From Calonectria ilicicola (Eukaryota > Ascomycota > Sordariomycetes > Hypocreales > Nectriaceae): 64,000 nucleotides of DNA. Where the stretch lies: contig CP085831.1 of assembly GCA_020809705.1 (NCBI GenBank), positions 1 through 64,000 on the forward strand, written 5' to 3'. The position numbers and the translations under genes were made by a program. Shown here in pieces: positions 56,903-64,000 of this stretch. The notes under the pieces were generated by a model. The model was given only the letters and a program-made list of their open reading frames with translations. It did no database searches and was not told the DNA's origin. Every line of letters starts with the position of its first letter. Within the stretch, counting starts at the first letter, position 1.

Positions 56903-58000
56903 GTTGAGAAAAGTGTGTTGAGGATGGGTCCGAGATTTTGGGCCGTAGGCTTTACAGCGAACCTCTTGAGCAAAGTATCCTTAACGAGAGGCTGAGTCTT
57001 TGAAAAACCAATCTCAAAAGACCCACCCTTCAGAGCAATATGAAATGAAACCTCTATAAATGAAAACGTGCAGAGGATCGGCTTCAGTGGAGTGGCTATC
57101 GGCGAAACCCCAGTAGATGTCGGTTGTTCACTTGGGGAGATCCTCCCTAACTGGAGTGGCATACCTGATTCTGCAGTGCAACACGCCATGGCTTCTGCAA
57201 ACTAGTTCAGGACCAACAGTGGTAGCCAGCCTCCTTCTGTTAGTTTTTGGATGAGTCCGGTCCACTCGTTGGCAAGGGTAGCCCAGCGCGTAATTTGGCT
57301 GAGTGGGGTAGGCAAGGATTTTGCACAAGTCCGCGCACTATTCCGTACGTGTACAGGAGGTCTGAACCTTGCAGCCCCTTGTTCACTGGTGTGTGGAGGC
57401 CGACTGGCGGACATAATTGCCCTCTGGATGTTGGGAGTGGTGCATGCCCAAAAAGCAAATATGTATCAGGGCCAGCATTGTGCTTCTCTCCGGGTTGCGC
57501 TACAACTCAGTGATGTGTCACAATGACCAACTGCAGTTTCATCAAGCCGCACTGGCCTTTAAGAGATCAAGAACAAATCCCGCCGCTGGGCGCTTGCACA
57601 TACCTCAGTTGTTGTACCCATGAAATAGCCCCTCCATCAAGGACTCCGCGCAATGAGCTAAATACCAGTTATCACTAATTCTGAAGTGGCCCGCTGTCAT
57701 GAATAAACCTGTATTAAAGTGCCACGTAACCAGCTCCAACCCCAGGTCCTACCCAGCGGATCATTTTCCCCGTCAGGCACATATCTTAGCTAGGCTAAGC
57801 TTCTCTACGAGTCATAGCATATATTCTAATGTCCTTAATTAGCTAAAGAAGTTATCCAATTTATGTGATCCAGATCACTCTCGGGAGTTTGGTATTTAGG
57901 CTCATAAAAGGAAATAATTCCGTCATGATGTCGCATTTGGGCATCCACGAACGGTCGTTGACTTGGTTATTTATATGAACTATGTACAGCTTGAAAAGCA
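56903..58000. other. Intergenic with overlapping meaningless frames
   Basis: Between about 57000 and 57640 at least seven frames of 66-98 codons overlap on both strands. None has a domain, and the base composition is more GC-rich than its surroundings. This pattern suggests either chance openness or a fragment of inserted DNA; no terminal repeats were found. Confidence 0.45.
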
Positions 58001-59796
58001 TCACCAACCTTCAAGTTTCTGAATAGACACTTGCAGCCCACCACTGGGTTTCGCGACTATTCCATTTGTTATATCCCGAATTTCGTAGTTCTTGGGCAGT
58101 GTAAATTTATACCGCCCTATCAATGCGCATGTGAGAGCCATCAGCTCTGCCAACGAGAATTTCTGTCCAATGCAGCTCCGAGGGCCGTTTAAGAAGGTCA
58201 AAAATGCGTAATTGCTCTTGGATCCTCCCAATTTTGCTTGGCCAGGTTGCATCCATCGTTCAGGCTCGAAATCGTCCGCGTTGGGACCCCAAAGCTCATG
58301 GGCCCGATTAATAACCCAGGGGCATATGATGATCATTGTGCCTCTGGGCACAACATGGCCCAAAATATGTGAATCCTTTCTGGCTTCTCTAACAGTAAAC
58401 GGGATTGGAGCGTATAACCTCAAGGATTCTTGGCAGACTGTGTTTAGATATGGGAGTCCATCCAGCTTTCTGGCATCCACATAGTCAGTAATAGCTTGCA
58501 CATTGAGCCGAATCTCTTCTCGAAGGCGATTCTGAACATCCTCGTGCTGTGCCAGCAGATAGATTGTCCAAGTCAGTGCAGCAGCGCTGGTTTCATGGCC
58601 AGCTGCTAGGAAAGTCATCATTGTGTCTACAAGCCCTTCGTTGCTAAAATGACCAGACTCTAGTGCCGTAGAAATGATGTCAGGAAAAAGTTTCCTCTTG
58701 TTAGCTAATTCGATTTTCTTTGTGTTGATCAAGTTTTGCGATGTTATTCGTGCAGCCTTGGACGCAGCCAAAATTCCCATGTTTCTTTGGAAAGGGAGAT
58801 AATCTGTGATGATTGACGGAAGAATCAGTTGCAAAATTGTCAACAGCTTTGTGCTACGGCCTTGTTTTATCAATGAACCGTACATCTTCATGGTATCTTC
58901 GATGCTGGGATCTGAAAGTGAGTTGAATTCGTGGCCCATGCCTGCGGAGCCGATGATGTCCAAGGATGCTCGGCTTGCCCAATCAGCAATGTTGACAATG
59001 CTTTCCGATCCCTCACTTAACTCTTTATCGATGCCAGCCACCAGTTCTTGTGCCTTGACCCAAAACACAGGGTACAATTCTTTGATGTGCCTGAAGCTGA
59101 AAGCTGGCATCAAGTTTTTCCTTTGCACCTACACATCGGTCAGCTTCCGGAATATCTCATGAGATAATCATTCTACCTTATGCACTTCTCCCTCTGATAG
59201 CAAGAGCCCGTGGCCCAGAATCTTGCCTACTAGGGCTCGAAGCAAATGTGGCTTGCCAAAGTCATAGCTGTTCTGTCCCAAAACCTCCTTTAGGCCCTCG
59301 GGGCTTGTAATAATGAGTCTTTCCTGATTGAATAAATGACTTGGTATACAATTAGCCTTGGTCTTTCATATATGGTGAGATGAAGAATCTGACATACAGG
59401 TATCTGATTATACCCTTATTTTTGATCGTCCTCGACCAATGTCGAAAGGTCAATCCGGCTGGCTCATGAATTGACAATGCCCAATGTCCATGTATTAAAT
59501 TTGCATCCTTCAGGAAATCTGTAAGCAAGTTTCAATTCTTTCTTGTGTGGATTCTCCAATTTTCTTTTTACCTCCGGTTGTGGCAAAGATCTCAATGGAC
59601 TGAAAAATCTGGGGTATAAAAGCGTGGTATAGAATGCCCAAACACCCAAGAAGAAAGTCAAACATTTTACCAAATGCAAAATTATATCTCGAAGTAAATG
59701 ATTTTCACAAATCAATACTTGGTGGTAGGCTGAAAGAAGTAATCCAGCGATCGCCCATGGTTGAAAACGGGACACAAAGACAGAAAACGTTGTCAT
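58001..59796 (-). CDS. Cytochrome P450 (A), intact
   Basis: Four exons (59796-59572, 59507-59398, 59339-59177, 59128-58001) give 541 aa with all phases consistent. The N-terminal anchor has VKCLTFFLGVWAFYTTLLY followed by the hinge SPLRSLPQPE. The I-helix motif AGHET is at residues 342-346 (LAAGHETSAAALTW), ExxR at 400-403 (ESLR), PERW, and the heme loop FLNGPRSCIG with axial Cys485. These define a functional microsomal monooxygenase. The N-terminal splice is placed so that DANLIHGHWALSIHEPAG and YLHLFNQERLIITSPEG are in frame. The neighbours are an RTA1 protein, a second P450 and a sulfotransferase, so it is probably a tailoring enzyme of a metabolite cluster. The substrate is unknown. Confidence 0.92.
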
Positions 59797-60166
59797 TTCC
59801 AATATCAGTCTTCTTATGGGCAACCGAGAAGGTACGGATTTAGAAGTAAGATGAGTGGGAAAATATTTAATGTCCACTTGGGCCCCCACGTGGTATATAT
59901 GATAGGCAAGGGTCTTTCACAATCTCATGCATTTTCACTACACGTGGAACCGCCGTATCCAACCATGTTACATAATTCTTTTTTTTTTCCAAAAAGAAAA
60001 GAAAATGATGACTTTAGAAATTCGCGTGTACGACAAGACGCAAAAGATCCCCTTTTTAACAAGGCCGCGACTTCAAAATATTACCAATGAAATAAACCCC
60101 AGTATTACTATACCAAGCATCCTGACTTGGGGATTTTATTTCACCCAAGTTTATTGATCCTTATGG
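59797..60166. other. Short spacer between tandem P450 genes
   Basis: Three hundred and seventy bases that hold the promoter of P450 A and the 3' end of P450 B. A pyrimidine run (TTCTTTTTTTTTCC) sits near 59970-59990. No gene seen. Confidence 0.5.
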
Positions 60167-61878
60167 TTAATTGGTTGCTATTGAACAAGGAGGCTCTCGC
60201 ATAGATATATCCCTTTTCGTGAATTTCAGTTTAATTCCTAGAGGGGGCATGGTAGCCTCCGTTACCCACGCAGATTCAGGTCTGCGTCCGTCATGCTCAG
60301 GAAGCAAGTCAATATCAAATCGCTCGAGAATATGATATATAATCATTTTAAGCTCGAATTCTACCAGGAATCGCCCCGGACACGCATGCTTGCCATGTCC
60401 AAACGGCAAATAAGTGGAGGAGGTTGACACGAATGACAAAATTGGCTTTGCATCTTTTGGACGAGATGAAGTCGAGGGACAGCGCACTTGATCCGAGTTG
60501 GACATTCTCATCCGTGAAAACCTAAATGGATCAAACTTTTCTGGTAACTCATAGAGCTGAGGATCATGATGAACTGGGTACGCGAGAATAGAGAGTGTTG
60601 AGCCATATGGCAGGAGATGACCGTCTGGGGTTCTGAGACCGTTTGGTGCAACCACCTTGCGAATCATCGCTCTGTTTCCAAAAGCATGGGTTCGCATTGA
60701 CTCTTTTAAGATGCTATCGGTTTGAATCATCTTTGACACCGATATCTTGTCAAAAACGCCTCCATTTTCGCGCAGCACACTGGTCATTTCGCCTCGTATG
60801 ATTTCGATGGTATTAAACTCTGCATTTGAGGCAGCGATATTAATTAAGATATTGCTTATCGCAACTGCAGTTTGATGAAATGAAGCCAGGTTTGCTAGGC
60901 AAAGTCGATCTGAGATTTTAGGCAGAGAAACCTGGCTGCCGTAGTTCCCGATGGCATATCTCATCATCATCTGTAAATTATCGTTTGGTTGGTCATTTTC
61001 TGGATAGAGTTTGGGATTAAGGATACGGGGCGCTCGAGCCCTGTACAATGGTTCAATATATCTTTTAATCCTCCATCTCCTATACCTTGTTGGTAAAGTG
61101 ACAATAAATCCAATGAGGGGTTTGAGTATAGATGGCGTATATATTAGCAGACCAGAGTTTATGATAAAAAGGTCTGCAAACGCCAATGATTGATGCAAAT
61201 ACCCCTTGTCTCTACCTTTTAGCTGTTAGCTGATACTGCAAGAAGTTTCCCTGGGGGGAAGAACTAACAAAGCGGAAGACCAACAGTGAAACGACTAGAG
61301 GCTTGAGCTACAACCCATTTCATTGATTCGTAGACATCAACCTCGCCATCCACACCGGGTAGTATATACTCTGGTATAGCATACTGCAGTTCATCATGTA
61401 CTTCTCCAGCAAGTATCTCGAGGAAACGGCCCATCTCTCGTTTGATGATAATACTTTGCCAAGGATCCTGAATGTAACTGGCATGCCCGAGTTCCAGTCA
61501 CCCTTATCTATCTCCCGGAATCCCTCTATTGGACTAAGGACTGCATCAGGCTGAGAGGCTATCCACTGTGCGTGGTGATATGCGACATGTACTTCGTTCC
61601 TGAACCCCATGCTCGGTAAAACGCAAGTCCTTCCATGTTTGGAGAACTAGCAATCTCAGTTGAGTCCATATGAAAAGACCGAAATTTCAACATACAGCTT
61701 GGTAGGCATCGACGAAAAGCTTGCGACAATCCGTGAGGTATGCCCAATGTGTTCTGAATGAGAGGCAAGATTCCGAGTGTTTCAGGTGCAGGAGAGTGGT
61801 AGGGAGTCGAGGTGAATTCCAAGTCTTTAATATATAGAGCACAGCCAATAAGCTAGCAGCCAGTAAATAGATTGCCAT
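60167..61878 (-). CDS. Cytochrome P450 (B), one frameshift
   Basis: Three exons (61878-61696, 61646-61269, 61215-60167). The anchor is MAIYLLAASLLAVLYIL, then KHGRTCVLPSMGFRNEV, VVAQASSRFTVGLPLC, KESMR (ExxR), and the heme loop YLPFGHGKHACPGRF. The family resembles steroid/diterpene-type fungal P450s (Asn-rich Phe-Gly heme loop, FxxGxHxCPGR). Within exon 2 the frame shifts by one base at about 61460-61472: GDWNSGMPVT reads on only if a base is added before QDPWQSIIIKREMG. With that base the phases at all introns agree and the protein is 536 aa. No intron fits the gap. Real mutation or an uncorrected read error are both possible, so function is uncertain. Confidence 0.85.
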
Positions 61879-62278
61879 TATTGTGTGTTGCAAGTGCAAG
61901 CAGAGTCTGAATGAACTCAAAATGGGTAGATATTCTCGTCCACAAAAAGTCAACGATGATAATGCTCAGAGTGTCACAGCACCATAGATGTCGTCGAACA
62001 TCTCACTGCCTTGAATTGCAAAACTGACCCTAGCCAAAACATCGTTCACTGTAAGCCTCTGCCCCATGACGCCACCGTTGAACGTTGCATCATTTCTGGG
62101 GCCATCCTAACGCTCGGACCGTCTGTGCATAGTTACCGCATTCCGCTAAAGATCCTTGCCAGGTGGCCATCGGTCCATGGTATAGAACATGAGAATGATC
62201 ATCAGTGAAACAATTTGCCTGAAATAATGAATTCTTCCATTCACATCTGAAGAAATTCGAAATTTGATCGGAGATGAC
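61879..62278. promoter_or_regulatory. Divergent promoter of P450 B and sulfotransferase
   Basis: The ATGs of the two genes are 400 bases apart and transcribe away from each other, so this segment must serve both. It supports co-expression of the pair. I did not identify a binding-site consensus with confidence. Confidence 0.5.
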
Positions 62279-63166
62279 ATGATGGCAGCACGAAGCAAAA
62301 TTAATGAGGTTAAGATAATTGCCGTATGTCACAATCATCACTTTCTACGGAACAAATGCTGACGCTATCTACCCCAGGCGGGGCTTCCACGCACTTCAAC
62401 CACAAGTCTTAAAAAGGGTCTCGAGTTATTGGGAATCGGCCCATGTTTCCATCTCGGGGATCCCCCAGCCCCTATTGGTCGCGTGAAGGAAAGTGCACGC
62501 GTCCTAGCTATTCAAGATCGTAACAAGAGGCTACAAGCGTTAAAAATGCTTTATGACGGCTTTGAAGCCGTATTCGAGCCCCCAGCTAGTGCCCTTGTTG
62601 ACGATATGCTCACCCTCTACCCCAACGCAAAGGTAAGAGTAATCCCAACTACATACAGTACCAGATACTGAAATTCACTGCTACAGGTAATTCTTTCAGT
62701 GCGCAACACCCCCGAAGTGTGGCTAGCCTCGTATCACGGACTGGGCATTGACCTGGGGTCGCCTATTTACCGCATCCTCGGCTACTGGGTCCCCGGTGTG
62801 ATCCATTCCAGCGATCTTATTGTTGCCTGGTCGAGGCATTACTCGCAAAGATTTGGATTGAGTATGGTCCCTTCAGCGGAGCTATACATCAAGCACAATC
62901 AATGGGTCCGGGATATTGTACCAGCTAATCAATTACTTGAGTACGAACCAAGCATGGGGTGGGAACCTCTGAGCCGGTTTCTTGGTAGACCACAACCATC
63001 TGGCATTTCATTTCCCCGTGTAAATGAGGCCACGTTCCTCAGGAACGTCAAACGACTTGCGATGGGACTTGGATCCTTGGCTTGGATTTGTTTGCTAGTT
63101 GCTGCTTACTACGCGGGGTGCTTCCTACAAGGATTTCTTCAGTGTCCAGGGGCAAACTTGTTTTAG
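62279..63166 (+). CDS. Fungal PAPS-type sulfotransferase with C-terminal membrane anchor
   Basis: Three exons (62279-62323, 62378-62632, 62687-63166) give 259 aa with all phases consistent. The first splice creates KIIAAGLPRTSTTSLKKGLELLGIG, which includes the 5'-phosphosulfate loop (GLPRTxTTSLK). GIGPCFHLGDP, DGFEAVFEPPASALVDDMLTLYPNAKVILSVRNTPEVW and WVRDIVPANQLLEYEPSMGWEPLSRFLG are typical of the Sulfotransfer_4-like fungal family. The C-terminus SLAWICLLVAAYYAGCFLQG is a membrane segment. Members are often found in metabolite clusters, and some act on other than sulfate groups. It is divergent from P450 B, so a tailoring role is likely. Confidence 0.85.
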
Positions 63167-63771
63167 TATTAAAATTCCAATTTTTCCAATGCCGTACTTT
63201 TCTCCTAATCAATAGTTTGAATCTTAGTGAGCGGCTGGTATAAATTTTGAGCCCCGGTCGGAGACCCGACAGAGTGATAATTCGCCGCTGCAATCTCAGT
63301 TGTAACTTACAAGGATCCACTCACCACGAGAGGCATAAATTTAAATCGGAATCACAGCCGAAAAGTGAACCAAGGGCTTCGCCACCCCACCAAAACCAAA
63401 CCCTGAACAGCACAGACCAATCAAATGCTGGCCTCTGTTAATGAAAGTAGCAGTGACTGAACAAGAGCATAATGCTGGGACAGAAGATGTTACAGGTTTT
63501 ATCTCAGATCTCGAGATAGCGACTTAAGCGGTAGGTCGTCAGCACTAATTTGACCTGTCAATTAGCTACACCACATCGCACATAAGTCTCGAATGGGCGT
63601 AGCATTTTCCCAGGGTGTCTTTCATACAATCCACTATAGGGGCCACGGAAAGATTCCTATCAAAGCGCCACCACTCGGGTTACAACGCTCGAGCTCTATC
63701 TAAACATTGATCGAGGAGAGTTTCCCAACAACTCCGGCTTGGAGTTACCAAAGTTTCGATACGACACCATC
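63167..63771. other. Intergenic, no supported gene
   Basis: Six hundred bases between the sulfotransferase stop and the next start. A 64-codon frame at 63247-63441 has no domain. It holds the promoter of the partial gene that follows. Confidence 0.5.
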
Positions 63772-64000
63772 ATGGGAGTTCTGGATGTCCTCGGTCTTGC
63801 GGCTGCATCTCAGATCTTAACCGCTCTCACGATCGGCTGCATAAGCTCATCGAATCCGCTGAGATTTGCTGTTTCAGCACTGGTCTTATTGCTCACATTG
63901 CAATTCAATGAAGCCATCCAAGAGGCTTTTGATAGGCGACTTCACGTGGCTCTGCTCTCTACAGCAATGTGGATTCAGTGTATAAAGACTTTCGATGACC
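63772..64000 (+). CDS. Partial multi-span membrane protein, possible wax-synthase-like acyltransferase
   Basis: Open from the ATG at 63772 to the window edge (76 codons, no stop). It begins MGVLDVLGLAAASQILTALT, a hydrophobic segment, then SSNPLRFAVSALVLLLTLQF, a second one, and then FDRRLHVALLSTAMWIQCIKTFDD. The (R)(L)xxALLxxxMWxQxIKxFDD pattern after two N-terminal helices resembles fungal wax-synthase/MBOAT-type O-acyltransferases of terpenoid clusters (Tri7/AusQ type). Only the N-terminus is available, so the assignment is tentative. A third tailoring enzyme here would strengthen the metabolite-cluster reading. Confidence 0.4.
   Translation, partial: MGVLDVLGLAAASQILTALTIGCISSSNPLRFAVSALVLLLTLQFNEAIQEAFDRRLHVALLSTAMWIQCIKTFDD

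Noticed and set aside
61470..61512. Intron in P450 B between GFREIDK and DPWQS (donor GTGACT, acceptor TTCAG)
   Set aside because: It gives the wrong phase and would be only about 34 nt. The skipped residues GDWNSG also look like normal P450 sequence.
1..64000. CRISPR arrays, rRNA or bacterial-type operons
   Set aside because: No regularly spaced repeats or rRNA-like sequence were seen, and the genes have spliceosomal introns and fungal families.

Overview
The window is one end of a chromosome from a filamentous ascomycete (Pezizomycotina). The evidence is a CCCTAA/TTAGGG telomere at the left edge, genes with many short (about 45-90 nt) introns, Zn(II)2Cys6 regulators, and fungal families such as RTA1, Dal5-type MFS, NmrA-like and membrane-anchored P450s. 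No species can be named from the sequence alone. The first 46 bases are not genomic: they match the flanks and barcode of an Oxford Nanopore native-barcode adapter joined directly to the telomere. The assembly therefore reaches a physical chromosome end, and isolated 1-nt frameshifts must be read with sequencing error in mind.

Left 4.6 kb: telomere repeats, then a Penelope-like retroelement (PLE), then a second inverted-C-strand telomere tract. The PLE has two 430-bp identical direct repeats (pseudo-LTRs), each with a complete type I hammerhead ribozyme. Between them lie ORF1 (coiled-coil/basic) and ORF2, a 660-aa reverse transcriptase with YIDD and no GIY-YIG endonuclease, overlapping by ATGA. 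The two ribozyme cleavage sites define a 3,902-nt unit RNA. This is the architecture of endonuclease-deficient, telomere-attaching PLEs (Athena/Coprina type) with apparently intact coding capacity.

4.6-13.5 kb: decayed subtelomere. A minus-strand gene is cut by the telomere tract, which supplies its stop codon. Next is a ParB-like family pseudogene with two CAG-to-TAG-type nonsense codons and a frameshift, then a truncated membrane-protein gene, palindromic AAACCTAGGTTT repeats and an AT-rich block.

13.5-32 kb: a DUF2235 hydrolase, then a probable ketone/ester catabolic group (Zn2Cys6 regulator, N-terminally broken SDR, alpha/beta hydrolase, Baeyer-Villiger monooxygenase). An NmrA-like oxidoreductase, an intact SDR and a regulator-like protein follow.

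32-54 kb: a 2-oxoadipate dioxygenase/decarboxylase (DUF1338) homologue, a DUF7703-like membrane protein, a Zn2Cys6 regulator, an isocitrate-lyase-like protein lacking the catalytic KKCGH motif, a class I glutamine amidotransferase-like protein, a Dal5-type transporter, a full-length 5-oxoprolinase and a second NmrA-like protein. The amidotransferase, transporter and oxoprolinase suggest acquisition of an amide or cyclic-amide nitrogen/carbon source.

56-64 kb: an RTA1 protein, two cytochrome P450s (one with a single frameshift), a PAPS-type sulfotransferase divergent from the second P450, and the start of a multi-span membrane protein that may be a wax-synthase-like acyltransferase. This looks like the tailoring end of a secondary-metabolite cluster whose core enzyme would lie beyond the right edge.
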